This document shows, piece after piece, positions 1 through 8,679 of a stretch of 64,000 nt of DNA. The DNA is from Citricoccus zhacaiensis. GTDB lineage: Bacteria; Actinomycetota; Actinomycetes; Actinomycetales; Micrococcaceae. The stretch is from assembly GCF_014645315.1 (NCBI RefSeq), contig NZ_BMLQ01000004.1:310001-374000 (forward strand), in the 5' to 3' direction. Position 1 is the stretch's first letter, and the number at the start of each line of letters is the position of its first letter. The notes under the pieces are model-generated. The model saw only the letters and a list, made by a program, of their open reading frames with translations, was not told where the DNA came from and made no database searches. A program made the position numbers and the translations under genes.

Positions 1-823
1 CCCTTCCGATGTCCCGGTGCCATTGGTCCTTGTCGGCGCGGTGGTGGTCGCCCTCGTACTGGATACAGACCTTGAGATCCATCCAGGCCAGGTCCGGCTG
101 GATCGTCTTCCCCGTGGACATTCGCAGGACGGGGTTGATGGCCGGTTCCGGCAGGCCCGCCTCCAGCAGCCGCATCCTGACGAGGCTCTCCGGCCGTGAA
201 TCATGATGGGCGCGCAGGAGCTCTACGGCCTCACGGCACCGCACGATCCCCTTGACCTTGGGCCGGACCGCGATGGTCGCCTTGATTTCCTCCACGCTGC
301 TCAGCGGATGAAGACCGGGCTCCCGTTGACCGGCGGGGCCGTTGCTCCGCTGCAACAGGCTGTCCCCGGCTGCCACAAGATCCTCGAATGACATCCTGGT
401 GCCGGCAAGGTCGATCCACGTCCACGCCGGCGAGGTCACCCGCACCCCCACACGTTCGAGGATCTTCGCATGGGGTGGAAGCTGGTGGCCTTTGATCCCC
501 TGACGCCAGGGCGGCCCGCCGTCCGTACGCCGCTTCGACAGATGGACCGGCGAGAATCCCGTGTTGCTCCAGGGCATCCACATCCCCCAGAGTGCGGCCG
601 CCGTCTCGTGGGAGAACACCCCCTCAGGGTGGATGCCCTGGAGCAGTTTCAGGTAATGCGGCGAATCGGCCGGAGAGCCGGCGTGGCGCCAGATCGACTG
701 GCTGACGGAGAGAACCCCAGGAGTGTGGAGGGCACGCCAGGGTAGAGACTGATCCTGGAGGATCCGGGACGAGAAATACGGTCCGGTCAACGCCGCGTGG
801 AGCGGGTTCTGTGGTTCGGGCAT
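1..823 (-). CDS. Vsr/DUF559-like endonuclease-domain protein, 3' end cut by window edge
   Basis: The reading frame is open from the left edge to an ATG at 823, giving about 274 visible residues; the C terminus lies outside the window. The N-terminal part resembles the AbiEi-type winged-helix region (residues around FSHETAAALWGMWMP). The C-terminal part is the start of a PD-(D/E)XK, Vsr-like nuclease domain: SLVRMRLLEAGLPEP, then PDLAWMDLKVCIQYEGDHH. It is a clear homologue of the gene at 30143-31162, which shares AALWG.W.P, GD.LLQRS.GPA and AGLPEP..N. The start is uncertain because no good ribosome site is visible. A 59-bp palindrome lies 123 bp upstream. The function is inferred from fold similarity only. 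Confidence 0.75.
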   Translation of the reverse strand, partial: MPEPQNPLHAALTGPYFSSRILQDQSLPWRALHTPGVLSVSQSIWRHAGSPADSPHYLKLLQGIHPEGVFSHETAAALWGMWMPWSNTGFSPVHLSKRRTDGGPPWRQGIKGHQLPPHAKILERVGVRVTSPAWTWIDLAGTRMSFEDLVAAGDSLLQRSNGPAGQREPGLHPLSSVEEIKATIAVRPKVKGIVRCREAVELLRAHHDSRPESLVRMRLLEAGLPEPAINPVLRMSTGKTIQPDLAWMDLKVCIQYEGDHHRADKDQWHRDIGR

Positions 824-945
824 GCCCCAAGGGTCGAACAGACCGCGGTGCTCAGGCCGCTATCCCACCGCCGTATGTGGACAGAACCGTCCGATCAGGG
901 ACCTGTGGAGTGATCCGGCGACACCGAGCCCGCCGCCACCCCGCG

Positions 946-1004
946 TTGAGTCTGGAGGGATTCACGGAAAACGGCCACATTCCGGTGAATCCCTCCAGAC
1001 TCAA
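946..1004. repeat. 59-bp long palindrome upstream of the DUF559-like gene
   Basis: The two 20-bp arms TTGAGTCTGGAGGGATTCAC (946-965) and its exact reverse complement (985-1004) enclose an inner GGAA/TTCC stem and a 10-nt loop. There is no T tract. It lies 14 bp past the stop of the ABC ATPase gene, so it may terminate that operon. Its length and position also match the palindromes that flank the related gene at 30143-31162. Confidence 0.85.
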
Positions 1005-1017
1005 CATCAGAGGGAGG

Positions 1018-1773
1018 TCAGTAGTAGACGGCCAGGCGGCTCTCGGGCCCCTCGATCACGCGAACCGGCGTGGAGAACACCCGCGTCAGCACCTCGTCAG
1101 TGATGATCTCTGAGGGCGTGCCGAACTCGGTGACCTTGCCGTCGTTCATGGCGAGGATCCAGTCGGCATAACGGGAGGCGAAGTTGATGTCATGCAGCAC
1201 GATCACCACGGTGCGCCCGAGCTCGTCAGCAGCACGGCGCAGCTGCTTCATCATCTGGACGGAGTGCTGCATGTCCAGGTTGTTCAGCGGCTCGTCCAGC
1301 AGCACGTAGTCGGTGTTCTGCGCCAGGACCATGGCCACGTAGGCGCGTTGGCGCTGGCCGCCGGAGAGCTGGTCCAGGTAGCGGTTCTCCAGCTTGTCCA
1401 GGCTGAGGAAGTCGATGGCCTCGGAGATGTACTTCTCGTCCTCCGCCGTCAGCCGGCCCTTGGAATAGGGGAACCGCCCGAAGCCCACCAGCTGCCGCAC
1501 GGTCAGCCGGGTCACGAAGTGGTTCTCCTGGCGCAGGATGGACAGGATCTTGGCCACTGCCTTGGACGGGGCGTTGACGATGTCCTGCCCCGCCACCTGG
1601 ATCTGCCCGGCGTCCACCTTGAGCAGCCGCCCGATCATGGTGAGGATGGTGGACTTGCCGGCACCGTTGGGCCCTACGAGGGCGGTGATCCCGCCCCGGG
1701 GCAGTTCCACGCTGACGGGCCCGATCTGGGTCTCGTCGCCGTAGCTCTTCTGAACGCCGTCGAGTGTGATCAC
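1018..1773 (-). CDS. Iron-siderophore ABC transporter ATP-binding protein
   Basis: This 251-residue ATPase powers iron-chelate import with the two permeases upstream. Walker A is GPNGAGKS (about residues 34-41), the signature is LSGGQRQRA, Walker B runs into LLDEPLNNLD, and the H-loop is VLHDIN. The length is normal for FepC/YclP-type subunits. The GTG start at 1773 overlaps the permease stop as GTGA; a longer frame exists upstream but runs through the permease gene in another frame. It is the last gene of the binding protein, permease, permease, ATPase operon. Confidence 0.93.
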   Translation of the reverse strand: MITLDGVQKSYGDETQIGPVSVELPRGGITALVGPNGAGKSTILTMIGRLLKVDAGQIQVAGQDIVNAPSKAVAKILSILRQENHFVTRLTVRQLVGFGRFPYSKGRLTAEDEKYISEAIDFLSLDKLENRYLDQLSGGQRQRAYVAMVLAQNTDYVLLDEPLNNLDMQHSVQMMKQLRRAADELGRTVVIVLHDINFASRYADWILAMNDGKVTEFGTPSEIITDEVLTRVFSTPVRVIEGPESRLAVYY

Positions 1774-2918
1774 AGTCGGCCCTTTCGCATGATGACAATG
1801 AGGAACACGAGGCCGCCGACCAGCTCGATGATGATGGTCACGGCACCTTCCGCGTAGAAGATGTTCCGGAGGACGAAGTAGGCCACGGACAGGATCGTGT
1901 AGCCGATCAGCACGGCCACGGGCAGGATGAGCCGGTGGTCGTAGGTGTCCGTGAACTGGTAGGCCAGCGTCGCCACGAGGAAGCCGAGGAACGTCATCGG
2001 GCCCACGAGGGAGGTGGTCATGGCCATGAGGATGGCCACCAGGGTCAGCACGATCATGGTCTCGCGCTTGTGATTCAGCCCCAGGTTGTTGGTGGCGTCC
2101 TGCCCCAGGGACATCACGTTCAGCCGCCGCGCCCGGATGAACAGCACGGACGCGCACACCACCACGATCGGGATGGCGTACGGCAGGTACTCGGTCTGAG
2201 CGTTGGAGATGTTGCCGAACAGCCGGGCGGTCAGCACGTCGAACTCATTGGGGTCCAGCACGCGCTGCATGAACGTGGACAGCGCGCCCAGCCCACCGCC
2301 GAGCACCACGCCCACCAGCAGCATGATGTGCATGTTGCCGAAGCGCCCGGACAGCAGCCACGAGTACAGCAGCACGGCGAAGACCACCATGAGACCGGCC
2401 TGCAGGAAGAACTGCGGCAGCCCGACCACCATGGTCACACCGGCCACGCCGAAGAAGAACACGGCAGCGGTCTGCACCAGCGTGTACAGGGACTCGAAAC
2501 CCATGATCGAGGGGGTGATGATGCGGTTGTTCGTCGCGGTCTGGAAGCTCACCGTCGCCACGGCCTGGCACACCGCGACCACCAGCATCACCACGATCGA
2601 CTCCACGCGCATGTTCGCGATGATCCAGAATCCCTCGGATCCGGGCGGCATGGGGTTGTCCCAGGCGAGGTTTCCGTAGGTCGCCAGCGCCGCGAGCACC
2701 AGCAGCCCGCCCACCAGCCACAGGTAGCGACGGCGGTGCTTGGGCTCCCCGAACGGCCCGGACTGGCGCCGGGGCCGGCTTCGCTGCGCCGAACCCTGGA
2801 GCACGACGCCGGCCGGCGCCTCGGCCGGCGCGGGACCCTGCGCTTCGGCCGGGTCAGTCACCGAACCGGTGGCCGGTGCGGTCAGGACCCGACCGTCGGA
2901 GAAGGTGTTCTCAGACAT
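1770..2918 (-). CDS. Iron-siderophore ABC transporter permease (second)
   Basis: This 382-residue FecCD/BtuC-family permease resembles the YclO type of petrobactin-like importers. A roughly 65-residue hydrophilic, proline-rich N-terminal tail precedes the first membrane segment (YLWLVGGLLVLAALATYG). Many hydrophobic helices follow, with the family-typical TATNNRIITPSIMGFESLY region. The ATG at 2918 overlaps the end of the preceding permease gene by 8 bp (ATGTCTGA), and the 3' end overlaps the ATPase start. It should pair with the 2911-4011 product in the inner membrane. The siderophore transported is not shown by the sequence. Confidence 0.92.
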   Translation of the reverse strand: MSENTFSDGRVLTAPATGSVTDPAEAQGPAPAEAPAGVVLQGSAQRSRPRRQSGPFGEPKHRRRYLWLVGGLLVLAALATYGNLAWDNPMPPGSEGFWIIANMRVESIVVMLVVAVCQAVATVSFQTATNNRIITPSIMGFESLYTLVQTAAVFFFGVAGVTMVVGLPQFFLQAGLMVVFAVLLYSWLLSGRFGNMHIMLLVGVVLGGGLGALSTFMQRVLDPNEFDVLTARLFGNISNAQTEYLPYAIPIVVVCASVLFIRARRLNVMSLGQDATNNLGLNHKRETMIVLTLVAILMAMTTSLVGPMTFLGFLVATLAYQFTDTYDHRLILPVAVLIGYTILSVAYFVLRNIFYAEGAVTIIIELVGGLVFLIVIMRKGRL

Positions 2919-4011
2919 GCTTGCGCCTCCTGACGAGCAGACCGATGAAGACGACGGCGCCCACCACCCCGAGGATCAGGGAGACGGGGACCTCGAAGGG
3001 CATGATGACCACACGGCCGATGATGTCGCACACCATGACCACCCAGATGCCCACGAGGCAGACCCAGGGCAGGTTGGTACGCAGGTTGTCCCCGCGGAAC
3101 ATGGAGACCACGTTGGGCACGATCAGCCCGAGGAAGGGCAGGGCACCGATCACCACGGTGACCACGCCGGTGACGATCGCGATCATGGAGACGCCGGTCA
3201 GCAGCACCATGTTGTAGTTCAGGCCGACGTTGGTGGCGATGTCCTTGCCGAGGCCGGCCACGGTGAACCGGTCGGCCAGCAGGAAGATGAGGATGCCGAC
3301 GGCCAGCACGATGAAGAGCAGCTCATACCGGCCGCGCACCACCCCGGTGAAGGAGCCGGCGAACCAGATGCCCAGCTGCTGGAGCATGTCCGTCTGCAGG
3401 GCGAGGTAGGTGGAGACGGCCCCGACCACGGCGCCGAGCATGATGCCGATGATGGGCACGATCAGCGAGGACTTCAGCGTCACCCGCTGCAGGAAGAGGA
3501 AGAAGACCATGGTGCCGACGAAGGCGAAGAGAATCGAGCCGAGCATGCGGTCGAAGATCGTGGCACTGGGAACCACCAGCATGGTCACGAGCAACCCCAG
3601 GCCGGCCCACTCGGTGGTGCCCGTGGTGGTCGGCTCCACGAAGCGGTTCTGGGTCATCAGCTGCATGACGAGCCCGGACATGGCCATGGCCGCGCCGGCG
3701 AGCACCAGGGCGATGGTCCGTGGGACGCGGGTGATGAAGAACATCTCCCAGCCGCCCTCGGCGGTGGCGATGTCGTAGACGCCCACGAACAGCGAGGCCA
3801 CGATCAGGCCCAGGGTCAGGACCACCCCGATGAGCAGCGGGCCCGCGGTGCGCCACGGACGCCGACCGACTCCGCCAGCCTCCGGATACCGGCCGGTTCC
3901 GCCAGCCTCCGGGGGCAGTCCGTCAGGACCCCCCGGGTGGACGGTCTGGTAGTCGGCTCCCAGCGGGGCCGTCTGGGCCTCCGGGTTCCGGTGTTCGTAT
4001 GGTGCTGTCAC
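2911..4011 (-). CDS. Iron-siderophore ABC transporter permease (first)
   Basis: This 366-residue FecCD-family permease (YclN type) has an unusually long polar N-terminal tail rich in Gly and Pro before the first transmembrane helix near residue 58. The motif TQNRFVEPTTTGTTEWAGLG matches the conserved loop of this transporter subfamily. The start is GTG at 4011. It follows the binding-protein gene after a 189-bp gap that contains a strong hairpin, and it overlaps the next permease by 8 bp. Confidence 0.92.
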   Translation of the reverse strand: MTAPYEHRNPEAQTAPLGADYQTVHPGGPDGLPPEAGGTGRYPEAGGVGRRPWRTAGPLLIGVVLTLGLIVASLFVGVYDIATAEGGWEMFFITRVPRTIALVLAGAAMAMSGLVMQLMTQNRFVEPTTTGTTEWAGLGLLVTMLVVPSATIFDRMLGSILFAFVGTMVFFLFLQRVTLKSSLIVPIIGIMLGAVVGAVSTYLALQTDMLQQLGIWFAGSFTGVVRGRYELLFIVLAVGILIFLLADRFTVAGLGKDIATNVGLNYNMVLLTGVSMIAIVTGVVTVVIGALPFLGLIVPNVVSMFRGDNLRTNLPWVCLVGIWVVMVCDIIGRVVIMPFEVPVSLILGVVGAVVFIGLLVRRRKHV

Positions 4012-4096
4012 TGGTGTCCCTATTGGGGTCAGCCGGAGGTGGCGTTCCCTCGTCCTGCCGCGGCGGTCGGATGACCCCGCGGCATTTCACGGCTCA

Positions 4097-4144
4097 GCCC
4101 GGATGCGTCGGGCGGGCGGTTGAGCCCGCCTGTCACATCCGGGC
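4097..4144. terminator. Intra-operon hairpin between binding-protein and permease genes
   Basis: This is a two-tier stem: GCCCGGATG (4097-4105) pairs with 4136-4144, and inside it GGCGGGC (4111-4117) pairs with 4124-4130 around a 6-nt loop. It sits in the 189-bp gap after the lipoprotein gene. A likely role is partial termination or 3'-end protection that keeps binding-protein mRNA above permease mRNA. Confidence 0.65.
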
Positions 4145-4200
4145 CGAATGGTGTTGATCCCCATGCTGACGTGGCCGCTTCCGTGCCACGCCCGGAAGGA

Positions 4201-5238
4201 TCAGGCGCCGAAGGCCTCGGCGAGCTCGGTGAGGAAGGTGGTGTAGTTCTGGATGTCCTCGTGCACGTAGAAGTCCTCCGGCAGGTAGACGATGTTGCCT
4301 TCCTGGACGGCGGTGACGTTCTGCAGTGCCTCGGAGCCCTCGATCAGCTCGGCGGCCGGCTGGTAGCCCTCTTCCTCGGAGGAGGAGGTGGCGGCGTCGC
4401 GGTCCATGACCAGGAGCCAGTCCGGGTTGGCCTCGGCGATGGCCTCCACGGAGATGTCATCACCCTGGTGGTTCGTGGAGCCCTCGCGCTCCAGCGCCGG
4501 GGTCAGTCCGAGCATGTCGAACACCGGGCCGATGGCGCGGCCGGTGGACGGGGCAGCGTAGGAGAGGTCGCCGCCGGTGGCGATGAGCCCGACGACGGTC
4601 TGCTCGGCATCGTAGGCGCCCTTGGCCTCTTCGATGGCCGCGTCGAAGTCGGCGACCAGGGCCTCGGCCTCGGCCTGCTTGGCGAAAATGTCACCCAGCA
4701 GGGTGGTCTGGCGGCGCAGCTCGCTCTCCAGCGGCTCACCCTCCACCACGTTGGTGTCGAGGAAGGCGGCGTCACCGATTAGCGGCTTGATCTTGTCGGT
4801 CTGACCGGAGAAGCGCTGGCCGTTCAGGACCAGGTCCGGCTCGGCCTCGACGAAGCCCTCCATGTTGGGCTCGCGGTGACTGCCCAGATCGATGATCGAG
4901 TCGTCGGACGGGTAGTCCACGGTGCCCTCGTTCATCAGGCCCAGCGGGGCGGCGGACAGTTCCACGCCCCAGTCCTCGAGGGTGCGGAAGATGCGGTTGT
5001 CCGTGGCGATGATCGAATCGGCGGACTCGATGGTGACCTGGTTGCCGGCCATGTCCTCGATCTCCAGCGGGAAGGACTGTGCTTCAGCGCTGGCGCCGGC
5101 CGAGCTCGAGGCGCTCGATGAGGCGGAGGCCGAGCTGTCAGTGGTCTCGGCTTCAGAGCCGCCACCGCAGGCGGTCAGGGCGAGTGCGGCAGTGGTCACC
5201 AGGGCGGCCAGGCCGAGGCGTCGATTCGTGATCTGCAT
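4201..5238 (-). CDS. Iron-siderophore substrate-binding lipoprotein
   Basis: This 345-residue periplasmic-binding-protein family III lipoprotein captures ferric siderophore outside the membrane. It has an N-terminal basic and hydrophobic signal and a lipobox ending LTAC (Cys24), followed by a Ser/Ala-rich linker. The mature part shows TIESADSIIATDNRIF, and GSHREPNMEGFVEAEPDLVL, typical of FepB/YclQ-like proteins. The ATG at 5238 is chosen because AAGGAG lies 10 nt upstream; the frame extends 26 codons further without support. An IdeR-type box lies about 80 bp upstream, so iron repression is expected. Confidence 0.93.
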   Translation of the reverse strand: MQITNRRLGLAALVTTAALALTACGGGSEAETTDSSASASSSASSSAGASAEAQSFPLEIEDMAGNQVTIESADSIIATDNRIFRTLEDWGVELSAAPLGLMNEGTVDYPSDDSIIDLGSHREPNMEGFVEAEPDLVLNGQRFSGQTDKIKPLIGDAAFLDTNVVEGEPLESELRRQTTLLGDIFAKQAEAEALVADFDAAIEEAKGAYDAEQTVVGLIATGGDLSYAAPSTGRAIGPVFDMLGLTPALEREGSTNHQGDDISVEAIAEANPDWLLVMDRDAATSSSEEEGYQPAAELIEGSEALQNVTAVQEGNIVYLPEDFYVHEDIQNYTTFLTELAEAFGA

Positions 5239-5315
5239 GCGAGTGGTACTCCTTGGGACGTGCAATGCTGCGAGCGGAGGCGTGGCGGGGACGTCCTCGT
5301 CTCCGGCCTCCTGCA

Positions 5316-5334
5316 TTTGGTAAGCCTAACCTTA
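5316..5334 (-). promoter_or_regulatory. IdeR/DtxR-type iron box
   Basis: On the minus strand the site reads TAAGGTTAGGCTTACCAAA, matching 16 of 19 positions of the DtxR/IdeR consensus TTAGGTTAGGCTAACCTAA. It lies about 80 bp upstream of the siderophore-binding lipoprotein start and faces that operon. Fe(II)-dependent repression is the expected effect. Confidence 0.82.
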
Positions 5335-5399
5335 GGTGATTAGGTCACGCACTTCGTCGCTTATTGCGGCTACATGTCGGGATGTGATGCAGATCTCAC

Positions 5400-7316
5400 T
5401 CAGCACCCGGTCCCGGCGGGCCAGTCCCCCACCTCGACGGGCAACCCCCCGGGTGCCTCGGCCTTGCCGGTCAGGACGGCCACCAAGGCTTCGAAAGCGC
5501 CGGGAGTGCGGCCGTACAGCGCGACCTTCGCGCCGCCGTCGGGCACCGAGGACCGCGGCAGGCCGAACGGCGCGTCCAGGGCGACCACCACGTCACCCTG
5601 CCCGGCCCCGCGAGCGCTGCCGACGAGGGCCACCACGGGGCCGGCGCCCACCGTGAGGCCGGCGGCCTCAGCGGCCTCGGCCAGCCGGGCACGGTCGATC
5701 TCGTTGCCGCCTGTGATCTGCAGGGAGTCCTCCACCAGCGGCGCACCGCAGACGCCGTCCACCACGGTGATGGCCGCCGCGGACAGCTCCCGGGAGACCT
5801 GCTCCGGCTCGGCCCCTGTCCCGTTCCCTGTCCCGTTCTCTGTCCCGTTCTCCGTCCCATTCGTGTTCCCGACGCCGGCCCGCTCCTTCTCCTCGTCCGT
5901 CGCCTCCGCGAGTTCCTGGGCCAGGTGATCCCGCCACATCAGCATGGTCACCACCCGCTCGGCGGCCTCGTCCAAACGCTCGGCCGGGACCTCGCCGGCC
6001 TCCACCGCCTCGACCAAGGCGTCCCGGGCCCCCGGCAGATCAGAGGGCATCAACAGCAGATCGGCGCCGGCCTCCAGCGCCCGGACCGGGGCCTCGTTCG
6101 CGCCGTAGCGCTCCACGAGGGCGCCCATGTTCAGGGCGTCCGTCACCACGACGCCGTCATACGGCTCGGCATCCGACCGCGTGCCGGCCACCGCACCATC
6201 CGCAGCGTCCTCCGCCGCGTCATCCGCCGCGCCGCCCGAGGCACCATCCGCCGCAGAATCAGGTGCCGCGAGTCCGCGCAGGGCCTCATAGGCGGGCGCG
6301 GACACCGAGGACGGAACGTCCGGCTCCAGCTCGGGAACGATGACGTGCCCCATCATCACCATCGGGGTGTACTGGTCACCGCCCAGCAACTCTCGGAACG
6401 GCAACCAGTCACGGGCCTCCAGGTCCGCCACGGAGGCGTCCTGCACGGGGGCGGTCACGTGGGAGTCGTCCGTGACGGACCCGTGGCCCGGGAAGTGCTT
6501 CGGCGCGGGCAGCACCCCGGCGTGCAGCAACCCGGCGGTGGCCGCGGTGCCGAGGACGGACACGGTCTCCGGGTCGGAGGAGAACGACCGGGCCCCGATG
6601 GCCGGATCGCCCGCGCCGATCGTCACGTCCACGCTCGGCGCGAAGTCCAGGGTGAAACCGAGCTCCGCGAGCTGGGCTCCCATCAAAGCGTGGCCGTTGG
6701 TGGCGAGGTGGGCGGCCGTGTCCACGTTCTGCCCTGCGGCCGCGGCGCCGTAGCTCATCGGCGTCGGCCACTCCACCAACGGCTCCTTGACCCGGGCCAC
6801 GAGTCCGCCCTCCTGGTCCACGCTGATGATCCCGGCCCAGTCCCGTCCGGCTGAAAGAGCCTCCTGGGTCTCGGCCAGTCGCGTCTGCAGGGCCTCCACA
6901 TCATGGGTGCCGTCCGCGGCCACCGGGACGGCGTCTCCCATGACGATGATCCCGCCCAGGTTCAACTCCTCGATCGAGGCCGGGTCGGTCCCGGCCGCCC
7001 CGAGCTGTCCGACCAGGACCTGCCCGGCCTTCTCGGCGGTGTCCATTCCGGCGACGGCGTCTGCCGCGTTCTCCTCCAGGTCCGCCGAGGGGCCGTCCAG
7101 CGCCAGCTCCAGGGCGCTCGGTTCCGGTTCACTCGCTCCCCCGGTGCCCCCGGTGCCGTCCGTCCCGGAGCCGGGGGCCGGCGTCGTGCCCTCTCCGTTG
7201 CCGTCCGGCCCGGTGGGTGTGGTGCAGGAGGTGAGCGCCAGGGCGGCGGCCAGGACAGCGGTCAGGACAGCCGTGGGGGCAACAGCGGACGGGCGCGGGC
7301 GGGATGAGGTCTTCAC
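5400..7316 (-). CDS. Glycoside hydrolase family 3 lipoprotein (NagZ-like beta-N-acetylhexosaminidase)
   Basis: This 638-residue GH3 enzyme is expected to act on cell-wall amino sugars outside the membrane. It starts with a signal peptide and lipobox ALTSC, then a Pro/Gly/Thr-rich linker. The hallmark KHFPGHG...DDSH loop supplies the catalytic Asp-His dyad typical of NagZ, and VVTDALNMGA carries the nucleophile Asp. An Ala/Asp-rich insertion precedes it, and an NGTE tandem repeat sits in the C-terminal half. The GTG at 7316 is preceded by TACGAT 6 nt upstream, which fits leaderless transcription, so 49 extra codons upstream were dropped. Confidence 0.88.
   Translation of the reverse strand: MKTSSRPRPSAVAPTAVLTAVLAAALALTSCTTPTGPDGNGEGTTPAPGSGTDGTGGTGGASEPEPSALELALDGPSADLEENAADAVAGMDTAEKAGQVLVGQLGAAGTDPASIEELNLGGIIVMGDAVPVAADGTHDVEALQTRLAETQEALSAGRDWAGIISVDQEGGLVARVKEPLVEWPTPMSYGAAAAGQNVDTAAHLATNGHALMGAQLAELGFTLDFAPSVDVTIGAGDPAIGARSFSSDPETVSVLGTAATAGLLHAGVLPAPKHFPGHGSVTDDSHVTAPVQDASVADLEARDWLPFRELLGGDQYTPMVMMGHVIVPELEPDVPSSVSAPAYEALRGLAAPDSAADGASGGAADDAAEDAADGAVAGTRSDAEPYDGVVVTDALNMGALVERYGANEAPVRALEAGADLLLMPSDLPGARDALVEAVEAGEVPAERLDEAAERVVTMLMWRDHLAQELAEATDEEKERAGVGNTNGTENGTENGTGNGTGAEPEQVSRELSAAAITVVDGVCGAPLVEDSLQITGGNEIDRARLAEAAEAAGLTVGAGPVVALVGSARGAGQGDVVVALDAPFGLPRSSVPDGGAKVALYGRTPGAFEALVAVLTGKAEAPGGLPVEVGDWPAGTGC
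5815..5862. repeat. Four 12-bp tandem repeats inside the GH3 gene
   Basis: Units of CCTGTCCCGTTC (5815, 5827) and two one- to three-base variants (5839, 5851) encode a run of Asn-Gly-Thr-Glu/Gly in the enzyme. The copy number may vary between strains. Confidence 0.8.
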
Positions 7317-7322
7317 CTGACC

Positions 7323-7328
7323 ATCGTA
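7323..7328 (-). promoter_or_regulatory. -10 box (TACGAT) for leaderless GH3 gene
   Basis: TACGAT on the minus strand ends 6 nt before the GTG at 7316. This is the spacing expected when transcription starts at or next to the start codon. Confidence 0.55.
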
Positions 7329-7343
7329 GGGATCCCCGCCTGG

Positions 7344-7391
7344 CCCTCCACCCACCCCTCCACCCACCCCTCCCCCATCCCTCCCCCATCC
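7344..7391. repeat. Short C-rich tandem repeats in intergenic region
   Basis: CCTCCACCCACC-type and CCTCCCCCATC-type units of 11-12 bp are repeated head to tail between the divergent GH3 and GCS2 genes. They lie upstream of both predicted -10 boxes. Confidence 0.7.
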
Positions 7392-7432
7392 CTTGCGCGT
7401 CCCACTGGCCGTGAGAACCCGGTCTGAAGTTC

Positions 7433-7438
7433 TAGGAT
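7433..7438 (+). promoter_or_regulatory. -10 box (TAGGAT) for leaderless GCS2 gene
   Basis: TAGGAT ends 6 nt before the ATG at 7445, and no ribosome-binding sequence is visible in between. Confidence 0.5.
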
Positions 7439-7444
7439 GAGCCC

Positions 7445-8674
7445 ATGAACCTTCCCTTCGCACGGTCCGAACAGTCCACCCTGGGCCTCGAATGGGAGCT
7501 GGCGCTGGTGGACGCCACGGATGCCACGCTGAAGCCGGTCGCGGACCAGGTGTTGGCCGGAGTCGCGGACCAGGCGGAGCTGCGCCTCGGGCAGGAGCAT
7601 CCGCACGTCAAGCCGGAGCTGCTGCTGAACACGGTGGAGCTCGTGACGGACGTGTGCCACTCGGTGTCCGAGGGGATCGGCCAGCTGCGGGAGTCCGCGC
7701 GGGCCGTGCAGGCTGTCACGGACCCGATGGGCGTGGAGCTGTATTGCCAGGGCTCCCACCCGTTCGCGGAGCCGACCCTGGAGCAGGTCACCCCGGCGGA
7801 CCGCTACGGCAAGATGATCGACCGGACGCAGTGGTGGGGCCGCCAGATGCTGATCTACGGGGTGCACGTGCACGTGGGGCTGGACGACGTGCGCAAGGCC
7901 ATGCCGGTGGTGGACGGGCTGGTCAACTACGTGCCACATTTCCTGGCGCTGTCCGCCTCCAGCCCCTTCTGGGCGGGCGTGGACACCGGCTACCAGTCCC
8001 AGCGGACCCTGATGTTCCAGCAGCTGCCGACCGCCGGGCTGCCCTTCCAGTTCCGTGAGTGGTCCGGCTTCGAGCAGTGCGTGGCGGACCTGACCAAGAC
8101 CGGCGTGATCGACGACGTCACCGAGTGCCGCTGGGATGTGCGCGCTGTGCCGCGGTTGGGCACCGTGGAGATGCGCGTGTGTGACGGCGTGGCCACCCTC
8201 GAGGAGCTCGCCGCCATCGCCGCCCTGACCCAGTGCCTGGTGCAGGACTTCTCCGACACCCTGGAGGCCGGTGGCACCATCCCGACCATGCCGCCGTGGC
8301 ACGTGCAGGAGAACAAGTGGAGGGCCGCCCGCTACGGCCAGGACGCCATCATCATCCTGGACGCGGCCGGCGAGGAGACCCTGGTGTCCGAGCACCTGCG
8401 GGGCGAGCTCGCGCGACTGGCTCCGGTGGCCGAGCGCCTCGGCTGCTCGGCCGAGCTGGCCGGAGTGGAGGACCTCCTCGCCGGCGGCGGTGCCGCGGCG
8501 CACCAGCGGCGGGTGGCCGCGGCGGTGCAGGCGGAGGGTACCGCCGATGGTGCCGCGGGAGCGCCGGGTGCCGGGCCGGCGTCGGGCACGGGCCTGGTGC
8601 GCGACGCCGACGCTCCCCTGCGCGCGGTCGTTGCCGATGCGGTGGCCCGGACGCGGGTGTCGATCGGGGGTTAG
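7445..8674 (+). CDS. Carboxylate-amine ligase, GCS2 family (YbdK/glutamate-cysteine ligase-like)
   Basis: The 409-residue product belongs to the GCS2 family of ATP-dependent carboxylate-amine ligases, often annotated as glutamate-cysteine ligase 2. The N terminus has the typical LGLEWELALVD, and the core has GVHVHVGLDD, WDVRAVPRLGTVEMRVCDG and WRAARYGQDA. About 40 C-terminal residues are a variable Ala/Gly-rich tail. The true amine substrate is unknown for many YbdK-like members. The gene is divergent from the GH3 gene and ends 5 bp from the convergent gene at 8680. Confidence 0.88.
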   Translation: MNLPFARSEQSTLGLEWELALVDATDATLKPVADQVLAGVADQAELRLGQEHPHVKPELLLNTVELVTDVCHSVSEGIGQLRESARAVQAVTDPMGVELYCQGSHPFAEPTLEQVTPADRYGKMIDRTQWWGRQMLIYGVHVHVGLDDVRKAMPVVDGLVNYVPHFLALSASSPFWAGVDTGYQSQRTLMFQQLPTAGLPFQFREWSGFEQCVADLTKTGVIDDVTECRWDVRAVPRLGTVEMRVCDGVATLEELAAIAALTQCLVQDFSDTLEAGGTIPTMPPWHVQENKWRAARYGQDAIIILDAAGEETLVSEHLRGELARLAPVAERLGCSAELAGVEDLLAGGGAAAHQRRVAAAVQAEGTADGAAGAPGAGPASGTGLVRDADAPLRAVVADAVARTRVSIGG

Positions 8675-8679
8675 CGGCG

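Noticed and set aside
946-1004. Reading the 59-bp palindrome simply as a rho-independent terminator
   Set aside because: It may stop the ABC operon, but it lacks a T tract and its 20-bp perfect arms are longer than needed, so it is kept as a repeat as well.
7344-7391. Coding continuation of the GH3 gene through the Gly-rich frame
   Set aside because: The frame reads only Gly/Val repeats, and the GTG at 7316 with its -10 box and a normal lipoprotein signal is the better start.
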